Shown here piece after piece: positions 55,860 through 64,000 of a stretch of 64,000 nt of DNA (position 1 is its first letter; every line of letters starts with the position of its first letter). Origin of the DNA: Bacteroidota bacterium (GTDB lineage: Bacteria > Bacteroidota > Rhodothermia > Rhodothermales > Rubricoccaceae); NCBI GenBank assembly GCA_039821555.1, contig JBCBNX010000004.1, positions 346,788 through 410,787 of the forward strand, written 5' to 3'. A program made the translations under genes and the position numbers. The notes beneath the pieces are model-generated. The model was not told where the DNA came from. It saw nothing but the letters and a program-made list of their open reading frames with translations, and made no database searches.

Positions 55860-57353
55860 ATGGCTGCCTACAAAGGACAACGGACAACGGACGAAGGACC
55901 GCGCTACGAAACCGTCATCGGGCTGGAAGTCCACGCGCAGCTCAAGACCGCCTCGAAGGCGTTCAGTCCCGATGCGGCTGCGTTCGGCGCGCCGCCCAAC
56001 ACGCATGTCGACCCGGTGTCACTCGGGCATCCGGGCACGCTGCCGGTGTTCAACGCCGCCGTGGTGGGAGAGACGCTGTTGCTCGGCCTCGCGCTGGACT
56101 GCACCATCGCGCGGCGCTCGGTGCTCGCGCGGAAGCACTACTTCTACCCCGACCTCCCGAAGGGCTACCAGATCTCGCAGTACGAGACGCCGATCCTCTC
56201 CGGTGGCCACGTCACCATCCGCGACGAGGAGTCCGGAGAGGTGCGCGCCATCGCTCTGACGCGCATCCACCTCGAAGAAGACGCAGGGAGGCTCGTCCAC
56301 GACCTCGACCCGACGGCTACGCTCGTGGACCACAACCGCTGCGGCGTGCCGCTCCTAGAGATCGTCTCCGAGCCCGACCTACGTACGCCTCGTGAGGCCG
56401 CGCTCTACCTCCAGGAGATCCGCCGCCTCGTCCGCTGGCTCGGCATCTGCGACGGTAACATGGAAGAGGGCTCGCTGCGCTGCGACGCGAATGTCTCTGT
56501 GCGGCCCGTCGGGAGCGACACACTGGGGACGAAGGCCGAGGTCAAAAACCTTAACTCGATCCGCGGCGTCGAGCGGGCCATCGCGCACGAGGCGGCGCGG
56601 CAGATCGCGCTCATCGAACGCGGCGAGGCCGTCGTGCAGGAGACGCGGCTGTGGGACGCCGACCGGGAGGAGACGCGCTCCATGCGCTCGAAGGAGGAGG
56701 CGATGGACTACCGCTACGTCCCCGACCCTGACCTTCCACCGGTCGTGGTCACGGACGCCGTGCTGGCCGAGGCCCGCGCCGCGATACCAGAACTCCCCGC
56801 CGCCCGCCGCACGCGCTACGTCGACGCGCTCGGCCTGCCCGCCTACGACGCGGCGTTGCTCACGGAGGAGCGCGCGCTCGCCGACTACTTCGAAGCTACG
56901 CTCGACGCGCTCCGCGCCACGCCGTCCTCCGACGAGGCCAAGGCCGTCAGCAACGTCGTCATGGGCGATGTCCTGCGCGTGACTAAGGAGCAGAAGCTCG
57001 ACATCGCCGCGTTCCCCATCGGGCCGGGGCGGCTGGCGGCGCTCGTGCGGATGCGCCTCGACGACCAACTCAGCAGCACGGCGGCCACCGAGGTCTTCGA
57101 CGCGATGCTCACCGACGCATCTTCGCCCGAGGCCATCGCCCAGACGCGCGATCTGCTCCAGGTCTCCGACGACGACGCGCTCGTTCCTGTCGTGGACCAG
57201 ATTCTCGCCGCCAACCCCAAACAAGTGGCCGATTTCCGAGCGGGCAAGCAGCAGGTCGTGGGGTTCTTCATCGGCCAAGTGATGCGCGCCTTCCCCGGCG
57301 CCCCCGACCCCAAGCGGGTCCGCGCGCTGCTGCTCGAACGGCTCAAAGGGTAG
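55860..57353 (+). CDS. gatB: aspartyl/glutamyl-tRNA amidotransferase subunit B
   Basis: GatB transfers ammonia made by GatA to misacylated Glu-tRNA(Gln) or Asp-tRNA(Asn), after activating it with ATP. Family blocks: 'YETVIGLEVHAQLKT', 'NTHVDPVSLGHPGTLPVFN', 'HYFYPDLPKGYQISQYETPI', 'RIHLEEDAGRLVHD', 'RCGVPLLEIVSEPDLRTP', 'LRCDANVSVRPVG' and 'EVKNLNSIRGVERAI'. The C-terminal YqeY-like tail starts near 'EAIAQTRDLLQVSD' and ends 'KRVRALLLERLKG'. 497 residues, usual size. gatA and gatC are not in the window. The N-terminal 16 residues encoded by the heptad repeat are extra to the family consensus. Confidence 0.96.
   Translation: MAAYKGQRTTDEGPRYETVIGLEVHAQLKTASKAFSPDAAAFGAPPNTHVDPVSLGHPGTLPVFNAAVVGETLLLGLALDCTIARRSVLARKHYFYPDLPKGYQISQYETPILSGGHVTIRDEESGEVRAIALTRIHLEEDAGRLVHDLDPTATLVDHNRCGVPLLEIVSEPDLRTPREAALYLQEIRRLVRWLGICDGNMEEGSLRCDANVSVRPVGSDTLGTKAEVKNLNSIRGVERAIAHEAARQIALIERGEAVVQETRLWDADREETRSMRSKEEAMDYRYVPDPDLPPVVVTDAVLAEARAAIPELPAARRTRYVDALGLPAYDAALLTEERALADYFEATLDALRATPSSDEAKAVSNVVMGDVLRVTKEQKLDIAAFPIGPGRLAALVRMRLDDQLSSTAATEVFDAMLTDASSPEAIAQTRDLLQVSDDDALVPVVDQILAANPKQVADFRAGKQQVVGFFIGQVMRAFPGAPDPKRVRALLLERLKG
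55875..55899. repeat. GGACNNN heptad repeat inside the 5' end of gatB
   Basis: GGACAAC, GGACAAC, GGACGAA and GGAC follow each other at 7-base steps, translating to part of the GatB N-terminus (KGQRTTDEGP). Same heptad as at 6539-6584. Confidence 0.6.
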
Positions 57354-57517
57354 CGGCAAGCGCGTCGGCAAGCGGCTCGCATTTGGGAAAAAACTGCTAC
57401 ACAGACTTGACGCGCGGAGGGTACGCCGTACACTTCGCGCCACCGCTTTGGCTTGCCATTTGCCGAACGCAGCCCACTCGGCTACACGCGCGCCCCTCGT
57501 ATCGAATTGGTTCCCCG

Positions 57518-58477
57518 ATGCTTCCGTATCTCCATCGCATCCTCGTTCTGGGGGCGCTCCTCGCGTCCTTGCCTATCCTGAGCGGCTGCAGCTATGACCA
57601 GGGCGGCTCGCTCGACGAGTACATCACCGACGCCCGTATACAGCGCCAGGACGGCGATGTGGATGCCGCCCTCGACCTGCTGCGCGAGGCTATCGCTGAG
57701 TACCCCAACAGCGAGGCGCTGCGCTTCGAGCTCGCGGCGGCCCTGCTTGCAGCCTCGCCGCTGAGCGTCTTCGATCTCGCCGATGCCGCCGAGCACGTGA
57801 TCTTGGAGCCGACGCGAGACATCGGCGTGCCGGAGGATCAGTCGTGCGCGGTCCCCAACCAGGGCGTGCGCGCGATCGAAGTGTTCGACCCGGTCGGCTT
57901 TCCCTCGTTCGCCAACATCGAGGCTTCGGCCGTGGTGCTCGACAGCATCGGGACGCTGCTCACGCAGACGCCAGACGGCCAGGGCTTCTCGACGCTGGAG
58001 CGCGAGCTCCGCGCGGTGGACCTGTGCGAGGTCGTGGACCGAGAACTTGCGGTGTTGCGGCCCTACGGGCGCGATGGGATCCTGGAGGCGCTCCGCGTCG
58101 ACGGGCTCACGGACCTCCAGATCGGCGAGCTGCTCGTGACGTACGCCGTCACCCAACTCACGAGCAACTACTACGAGCTGTTCACCGAGCGCATCCCCTC
58201 GCTCAACGGGGGCGAGAACGATGTGGTCACGCTCTACCGGGTCCTGGAGAACGGCTCGGCGGACGCTTACATCAGCTTCTGCGCCACCAACCCGTTCGCG
58301 TTCGTCGCGGTGACGAGCACGGCGCGCGATCCGGCTGAGGCGTTTCTGCGCGCTACGCTCGCCGTCGAACTGCGCGCCTACCTGTTCGGCTACCCGGAGG
58401 CCACCGACGAACTGATCGTCGACGCCATCGAGGCGCTGATTTCGATCCAGCGCGAACTCGCCACCTGCGCCGAATAG
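57518..58477 (+). CDS. lipoprotein with TPR-like N-terminus, unknown function
   Basis: 319-residue lipoprotein: lipobox 'LPILSGC' near residue 23, then 'YITDARIQRQDGDVDAALDLLREAIAEYPNSEALRFELAAALL', the A and B helices of one to two TPR units. A helical body follows, with single Cys residues in 'PEDQSCAVPN', 'AVDLCEVVDREL' and 'SFCATNPFAF' that may form disulphides, and a C-terminal Cys ('ELATCAE'). It is followed 69 bp later by a PorV/FadL-like barrel gene on the same strand, so the two probably work at the outer membrane together. I do not recognise a named family. Confidence 0.7.
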   Translation: MLPYLHRILVLGALLASLPILSGCSYDQGGSLDEYITDARIQRQDGDVDAALDLLREAIAEYPNSEALRFELAAALLAASPLSVFDLADAAEHVILEPTRDIGVPEDQSCAVPNQGVRAIEVFDPVGFPSFANIEASAVVLDSIGTLLTQTPDGQGFSTLERELRAVDLCEVVDRELAVLRPYGRDGILEALRVDGLTDLQIGELLVTYAVTQLTSNYYELFTERIPSLNGGENDVVTLYRVLENGSADAYISFCATNPFAFVAVTSTARDPAEAFLRATLAVELRAYLFGYPEATDELIVDAIEALISIQRELATCAE

Positions 58478-58545
58478 CCCTCCTATCTCGACCCACCGTT
58501 GCTGCGATGTTTGTTGTGTCCCGTCGTACGCCAGCCGTCCACCGA

Positions 58546-59871
58546 ATGACGTTGCGAAAGACCGCCTGTATCCTTGCGCTTGCCCTCCTCGGGTTGGCAG
58601 CCCACCCCGCCTACGGACAGCTCTTCGGCGACTTGGAGCAGGACGCCACGGGACGCCCGGCAGACATGGCCGCGCTCGGCATGGCCAACGCGGGCGTCGC
58701 GCTCATAGACCCTGACCTCGTCTTCTCGTACAACCCGGCGCAACTCGGCCAGCTTCCGCTGGATCGGCTGCACCTGCAGGTGCTCGGCCTCCGGTTCGGC
58801 TTCAGCCCTGACATCTTCGACAAGCTCGATTTTATCCAGGGCGACCTGCAAGACGCCATCGACACGGGCATCGAAAACCTCTACGAGGACGACCGCGCCG
58901 AATTGGAGGCGCTCTACGACCAAGCGCGCGGCCTCGCGGAGGAGGAGTCGGTGCTGGCCGCGCAGATCTTGCTGCCGCAGGCCTTCTTCCGCGCGGGCCC
59001 GGTCAACGTGGGCATCGGCGCATACCTCCAGGGCTACTCGCGCGTGCAGTTTTCCCCGGACCTTGTGCCCGTGCTCGACGCCTACGGGCAGACCGAGTTC
59101 ATCCTGCCGGTCGCCGTCGGCTACCGGGTGCCCGGCACGGCCATCGACGAGTTTCAGACGGGCGGCCTGTCCGTCGGCGGCACGATCCGCTACATCCGGC
59201 GGCAGGTCACGGCCAAGCAGTCGCCCATCGACGCGCTCGACGACACGGAGAGCCTCTATTTCTTCCGCGGCTCCGGTCTCGGCCTCGACATCGGCGCGCA
59301 CTACGAGGAGGTGTTGCCCAACGTGAACGCGGGCCTCGCCATCTTCAACCTGATCGGCGGCGGCGTCGATCTGAACTTCGAGGGCGGGCGTATCCCCTTC
59401 GACGACTCCGAGTCAACCGGGCCGTTTGAGATTCTCTTCGGCGTGTCCGAGCCGACCGACGCCTCGCCGCTGTCGGCAGCCGACTCGCTGGAGTTCCAGG
59501 AACTGGAGGCCCGGTTCGCGGAGCGGTCGGCGGCGCCCATCGTGCGCCTCGGAGCAGCCTACGACCTCGACCTCGACCTCGCGAACTCGGCCCTGTCTGG
59601 CGTCTCGATTGCGCTCGACTATACGAGCCGCTCCACGTCAGAGTTCACGCAGCCGTTCGGGGCGCACTGGCGGCTGGGCGTGGGCTTCGAGTTGGTGAAC
59701 ATCGTCCATGCACGGGCAGGCTACGCCCAGGGCTACCCCGCACTCGGCGTCGGTATCGACACGCGCTTCGCGCAGTTTGACTACGCCTTTTTCAGCGTCG
59801 AGGATGGCCGGCTGCCAGGTCAGCTCCGCCGCTCGAACCACCGCTTCCAGATGCGATTTGGACTGTTTTAG
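58546..59871 (+). CDS. PorV/FadL-like outer-membrane beta-barrel protein
   Basis: 441-residue barrel. Signal peptide ends AAHPAYGQ (about residue 25). The mature start 'DMAALGMANAGVALIDPDLVFSYNPAQLG' is the 'aGMGGA..A...D..A...NPA' pattern of the FadL/PorV/UPF0164 group. It continues with strand pairs such as 'VNVGIGAYLQGYSRVQFSP' and 'LSVGGTIRYIRRQV' and ends 'RSNHRFQMRFGLF' with a terminal Phe. PorV-type proteins shuttle type IX secretion substrates in Bacteroidota, while FadL-type ones take up hydrophobic molecules; no T9SS genes are adjacent, so the choice is open. The ATG at 58546 is used; an earlier in-frame ATG lies at 58507. Confidence 0.78.
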   Translation: MTLRKTACILALALLGLAAHPAYGQLFGDLEQDATGRPADMAALGMANAGVALIDPDLVFSYNPAQLGQLPLDRLHLQVLGLRFGFSPDIFDKLDFIQGDLQDAIDTGIENLYEDDRAELEALYDQARGLAEEESVLAAQILLPQAFFRAGPVNVGIGAYLQGYSRVQFSPDLVPVLDAYGQTEFILPVAVGYRVPGTAIDEFQTGGLSVGGTIRYIRRQVTAKQSPIDALDDTESLYFFRGSGLGLDIGAHYEEVLPNVNAGLAIFNLIGGGVDLNFEGGRIPFDDSESTGPFEILFGVSEPTDASPLSAADSLEFQELEARFAERSAAPIVRLGAAYDLDLDLANSALSGVSIALDYTSRSTSEFTQPFGAHWRLGVGFELVNIVHARAGYAQGYPALGVGIDTRFAQFDYAFFSVEDGRLPGQLRRSNHRFQMRFGLF

Positions 59872-59898
59872 CAGCTCGCACCCGAGTACCGTTGGCAG

Positions 59899-62466
59899 TC
59901 AGCCCTCGCTCCGCAGCACGTCGAGCGGGGGGCGTTCGAGCAGGCCGCGGCTGCCCGCGAGGCCGATGGCGACGGTGAGTAGCGGCACGCCGACGAGGAC
60001 GCCGACGAGCGAGGCCCAGCCGATCTCGAAGGTGGTGAGCAGGAACGCATAGCGCGCGATGGCCCAGGCCGCCCCGAGCGCGAGGATGCCGCCTGTGATG
60101 GCCGCGAGGAGGCCGAGCAGCGCGTATTCGGCCACGAAGATGCGGCGCACCTGCGGGCGGCTCGCGCCCAGGGTGCGTAGCAGCACGGCTTCCTGGATGC
60201 GCTGGAGCCGCGCCACCAAGACCGCCCCGGCGAGCACCACCAGGCCCGTCCCGATGGAGAAGAAGGCCATAAACTGTAGCACGAACGCCACCCGGTCGAG
60301 AACCCGCTCGATGAGGCCGATCACAAGGCCCACGTCCACGACGGAGACGTTCGGGTAGGCGCGTACGACGGCCCGCTGCACCCGCGCCGAGGCATCCTCG
60401 GAGCCTGCCCGTGCCGTGAGCGTCCCGAAGCGCGGCGCGTCGTCGAGGGGGCCGGCGGGGAAGACGGCGAAGAAGTTGAGCTGCGGGCGCGCCCAGTCGA
60501 CCCGGCGGAGGCCCGCGATTTCCGTCTCCATCGGCACGCCTTGCACGTCCCACGTCAGCCGCGAGCCGACGCCGATGCGCAGGTCGCGCGCGAGTTCGTC
60601 CTCGAAGGTGATCGGCACGACCGCGGCGTCGGCGGGGACTTCGCCCACGAAGCGGCCTTCGACGAGTTCTTCGGTGTCGGTGAGTTCCGAGCGGTACGTC
60701 GAGCGGTACTCGTGCCGGAGCGCCCAGCGGGCGTCATAGTTGAGTGCCGCCGAGTCCTCGCGGATCTCCTCCACGGAGCGCCCGTCGATGGCGCGCAGCC
60801 GCATCGTCACGAGCGGCGTCTGCTCCAGCACCTCGACGCCGTTCTCCTCGACGAGGGCGGCGATGCCGTCCTGCTGGTCGGCCTGGATGTCGAAGAGGAT
60901 GAGGTCGGGGCGCTCGTCGCCGTCGGGGACCGAGACGCGGTCGAGCAGGACGTGCTCGGTGAGCAGTAGCGTGAGGATGAGGAACGTGCCGAGGCCGAGC
61001 GTGAGCAGCAGCACGAGCGTCTGGTTGCCGGGGCGGTAGAGGTTGGCGAGCCCCTGCCGGAGCGTGTACGACGCCCCGCGCGGGACGAGCCGCCGCGCCA
61101 CCGCGCGCACCACCGCCGCCGCGAGCGTGAGCGCCCCGAGCGCCGCGGCCGTGCCACCAACGAAGAACGCCGCGTTGCGCCATGACCCGAGTTGCACGTA
61201 CGCAAACCCCACAACCGCCGCCACGAGCACGCCGAGCGCGAGCCAGCGCCACGGATCGCGCCGCGCCGAGACGGGCACTGCATCCGAGCGGATGGCACGC
61301 AATGGAGGCACGCGGCGCACGGCGAGCAGCGGCAAGAGCGCGAAGAGGAGTGCCACGCCCAGCCCCACCGCGAGGCCTTGGAAGACGGCCGGCCACACGA
61401 GCGCGATCTCCACGTCCACGGGGAGAAAGGCACCGAGAACGGCGGGGAGGAGGTACTGTACGCCCACGCCCAGCACCGCGCCGAGCGTCGCTCCGGCGAG
61501 GCCCATCGCGGCGGCTTGGAGCGCGTAGACGGCGAGCGCTTGCCCGCCTGTGGCGCCGAGACAGCGCAGCGTGGCGACGGTGTCGAGCTTCTGGCGGATG
61601 TAGACGTGGACCGCGCTCGCCACGCCGAGCCCGCCGAGCAGCAGCGCCACGAAGCCGACTAGTTCGAGGTAGCGCCCGAGGTCGCCAAGCGCCTCACTCC
61701 ATTCCTGCTCCACGCTCGCGAGCGTCTCGACGTCGAGGTTGCGCGCGCGGAAGCTGGCCGCGAACGTCTCACGGGCACGCTCCGGTAGCGCCTCGTCAAC
61801 GTCAGCGCCGTCGAAGGCGAGATAGCGGGCATAGTCCACGCGGCTCCCGGCGGTGAGGAGCGCCGGGTCGAGGTTCTGGTAGGGGAGGTAGACGCGCGGC
61901 CCGACGAGTTCGGCCATGTCGGTCTGCCCCGTCACGCCGTCCACGCGCCCCGCGATGCGGTACGTCCGCTGCCCAACCTGCACGGAGTCGCCGACCTCGA
62001 CGCCGTACTGCAGCATGAGCGACGCCGCCACGAGCGCCTCGTCCTGCTCTTGAAAGCGGCTAAGCGCGTCGTCGGGCGTCGTCTCGATAGCGCCGTAGAG
62101 CGGAAACGCACCCTCGATGGCGCGGACGTTCACGAGCCGCGTTCCGCCCGCGAGGCTGTCGCGTTCCGGTGCCGGAAAGAGCGCCATCGATGCGAACGAG
62201 GCCTCCCCAGCTTGCCGCCCTGGAAACGCCGCGAGCACGGAGTCGATCAGCACCTCGCTGTCGTCCGAGAACGGCTGCCGCGACTCGATTTCGAGGTCGG
62301 CCCCGAACAGCTCGCGCGCCTGCGCTGTCACCGACGCCTCGACGTTGGCTCCGAACGAGCGGATTGCCACGAGTGCCGCCACGCCGAGCGCCATCGACGC
62401 GACGAAGAGGAAGAGCCGCCGCCGCATCCGTCGGCTGTCGCGCCACGCGGTGTTGAGGATGAACAT
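59899..62466 (-). CDS. FtsX/MacB-type ABC permease, YbbP-like
   Basis: 855-residue permease of the large YbbP type with duplicated FtsX domains. N-terminal helix at 'RRRLFLFVASMALGVAALVAIRSFG', periplasmic MacB_PCD-like region with 'VTAQARELFGADLEIESRQPF', then an FtsX four-helix unit around residues 255-410 including 'RQKLDTVATLRCLGATGGQALAVYALQ', the coupling-helix region. The second unit lies at the C-terminus with 'RLQRIQEAVLLRTLGASRPQVRRIFVAEYALLG'. It works with the ATPase encoded 180 bp upstream (a repeat lies between). YbbAP-like pairs are involved in extracting hydrophobic compounds from the membrane. Confidence 0.88.
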   Translation of the reverse strand: MFILNTAWRDSRRMRRRLFLFVASMALGVAALVAIRSFGANVEASVTAQARELFGADLEIESRQPFSDDSEVLIDSVLAAFPGRQAGEASFASMALFPAPERDSLAGGTRLVNVRAIEGAFPLYGAIETTPDDALSRFQEQDEALVAASLMLQYGVEVGDSVQVGQRTYRIAGRVDGVTGQTDMAELVGPRVYLPYQNLDPALLTAGSRVDYARYLAFDGADVDEALPERARETFAASFRARNLDVETLASVEQEWSEALGDLGRYLELVGFVALLLGGLGVASAVHVYIRQKLDTVATLRCLGATGGQALAVYALQAAAMGLAGATLGAVLGVGVQYLLPAVLGAFLPVDVEIALVWPAVFQGLAVGLGVALLFALLPLLAVRRVPPLRAIRSDAVPVSARRDPWRWLALGVLVAAVVGFAYVQLGSWRNAAFFVGGTAAALGALTLAAAVVRAVARRLVPRGASYTLRQGLANLYRPGNQTLVLLLTLGLGTFLILTLLLTEHVLLDRVSVPDGDERPDLILFDIQADQQDGIAALVEENGVEVLEQTPLVTMRLRAIDGRSVEEIREDSAALNYDARWALRHEYRSTYRSELTDTEELVEGRFVGEVPADAAVVPITFEDELARDLRIGVGSRLTWDVQGVPMETEIAGLRRVDWARPQLNFFAVFPAGPLDDAPRFGTLTARAGSEDASARVQRAVVRAYPNVSVVDVGLVIGLIERVLDRVAFVLQFMAFFSIGTGLVVLAGAVLVARLQRIQEAVLLRTLGASRPQVRRIFVAEYALLGLLAAITGGILALGAAWAIARYAFLLTTFEIGWASLVGVLVGVPLLTVAIGLAGSRGLLERPPLDVLRSEG

Positions 62467-62546
62467 GCGTTTGGAGACGGGGAAAGGGAGAGACTGGGAG
62501 TTGGGAGGGGTTACGGGCAATAATCGACTCCGGAGGCCCCAGTGGT

Positions 62547-62629
62547 GCCATCCTGAACTCGTTTCAGGATCTCTGACGGTTGAGGTGCGACGTGGCACCT
62601 TTGAGATGCTGAATCAAGTTCAGCATGAC
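62547..62629. repeat. paired-hairpin intergenic repeat, copy 2
   Basis: Same outer blocks as 10303-10368 (TCATCCTGA..TTTCAGGATCTC and GAGATGCTGAATCAAGTTCAGCATGACA). It has an extra internal hairpin, AGGTGC..GCACCT at about 62583-62600, which copy 1 lacks. It lies between the ATPase and permease genes. Confidence 0.8.
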
Positions 62630-62645
62630 AAGAGGGAAGGCAGAC

Positions 62646-63368
<723 letters not shown>

Positions 63369-63627
63369 GCGGGGAGGAGGCGGTGGGACGGGCACAGGAG
63401 AAGGGCGGGCGATGTACGCCCTACCTCGGCGCGGGATTCGGGCAGCCACGCGCGGCCACGAGGCGCAGCGTGCAGTACGTCGCGCGTCGGCTTCATCGCA
63501 GAGCGGACGCGGTGTATTATGCCGAACGGAACGCATGCTCAAGCACCGTCATGGTGCCGAGATCGCTCGCATTGCGCGTTGTTGCCCCGGCCTAGTAAGA
63601 TGTAAGGCGCACTCCTACCCTCAACGC

Positions 63628-63957
63628 ATGTCAGAGAAAGATCAAGTCAAGCACGGGATCAAGGAGGTCCTTGACAGATTCCTCCGTCGAATCGACAGTC
63701 TGGCTGGCACTCTGCCTCTGACCATGATTGTGATCAACGCCGTTCAAAGGTCGACCGATGAGGCGTACTCAGCTTTCGCTGAAGACCACGTCGTTGAGGC
63801 AGATGAGGGAGATGGCGTCTACGTCAAGCAGGACAAGTTGCGCCAGTTCAATCGCCTGAGTCGCAGGTTGTCAGATTCAAGCATTGCCTTGGAAATAGTC
63901 CCTCGCAGTTTCCTCGCCGCGTTAGAGCCTATCCCAATAGGTAGTCGTCGGACGTGA
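63628..63957 (+). CDS. unknown protein, apparently truncated by a mobile-element end
   Basis: 109-residue frame of lower GC than the rest of the window, with a different codon feel. 'MSEKDQVKHGIKEVLDRFLRRIDSL' is an amphipathic helix, followed by 'DEAYSAFAEDHVVEADEGDGVYVKQDKLRQFNRLSRRLSDSSIALEIVPRSFLAAL'. The frame then passes into EPIPIGSRRT, which is translated from GAGCCTATCCCAATAGG, a sequence like an insertion-sequence end. I do not recognise a named family. It may be an accessory or defence-associated gene interrupted at about 63925. Confidence 0.5.
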   Translation: MSEKDQVKHGIKEVLDRFLRRIDSLAGTLPLTMIVINAVQRSTDEAYSAFAEDHVVEADEGDGVYVKQDKLRQFNRLSRRLSDSSIALEIVPRSFLAALEPIPIGSRRT

Positions 63958-64000
63958 GAGGGCAACGCCGCCACACGATCACCGCGCACGCCAGGTGAAG
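63925..64000. mobile_element. possible terminal edge of an insertion sequence
   Basis: GAGCCTATCCCAATAGG at 63925-63941 follows a TTA and resembles ends of IS5-group elements (GAGCC.. starts next to a TA-type target). It coincides with loss of the upstream gene's plausible sequence. The window ends before a transposase or the other end could be seen. Confidence 0.35.

Overview
The window is GC-rich and almost fully coding. Several features point to a Bacteroidota-type outer membrane: a SusC/SusD pair with the VVGYG motif, TonB receptors with carboxypeptidase-D-like plug extensions, many lipoproteins with clear lipoboxes, and beta-barrels ending in Phe. The high GC, the UDP-xylose and export genes and the codon style suggest a member of the Rhodothermota (Rhodothermia, the Salinibacter/Rubricoccus side). 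This is inferred from protein style; there is no rRNA in the window. No tRNA, rRNA or CRISPR array was seen.

Layout. 0-6.3 kb: an NtrY-like histidine kinase, a CAP-domain lipoprotein, a class IV aminotransferase with a RidA imine deaminase, a YdeI-like protein, a quinone-oxidoreductase-like MDR enzyme and PyrF. 6.3-12.8 kb: a large acyl-CoA dehydrogenase with a strong terminator, then a bacterial poly(ADP-ribose) polymerase (WGR domain plus an H-Y-E catalytic domain). The PARP is followed by a small winged-helix protein, a fused MsrA-MsrB lipoprotein and FxsA. 12.8-17 kb: a small membrane protein flanked by tandem repeats, an NDH-2/NDC1-like flavoprotein paired with a SEC59/VTE5-type kinase, a dienelactone hydrolase and a small barrel.

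17.2-26.5 kb is an exopolysaccharide and sulfur block. It has an SLBB export protein with a frameshift near its 5' end, a Wzz-like protein, UDP-glucose dehydrogenase, UDP-xylose synthase, CysQ and an SLC13 transporter with two TrkA-C domains. 26.6-33 kb: a TonB receptor, a short 6-phosphogluconate dehydrogenase and a hybrid histidine kinase, then a roughly 480-bp gene-poor stretch. 33.1-48.8 kb is a locus of SusC, SusD, two tandem 1,130-residue FG-GAP/ASPIC lipoproteins, a vanadium-haloperoxidase-like lipoprotein and a small lipoprotein, with a divergent sodium:solute symporter. LacI-type operator sequences lie upstream of susC and again upstream of the FG-GAP genes.

48.9-64 kb: an endonuclease III with an altered iron-sulfur motif, an MFS transporter, an aminotransferase, a decayed barrel pseudogene with three frameshifts, SurE, a DUF547 lipoprotein, Bcp, GatB, a lipoprotein, a PorV/FadL-like barrel and an ABC permease/ATPase pair. 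Last comes a lower-GC gene that seems to be cut by the edge of a mobile element at the window end.

Short repeats recur throughout: heptanucleotide arrays, 13-, 15-, 16- and 19-bp tandem units near gene starts, and two copies of a paired-hairpin intergenic element. The PARP plus winged-helix pair and the Sus/FG-GAP/haloperoxidase locus are the two places most likely to hold undescribed biology.
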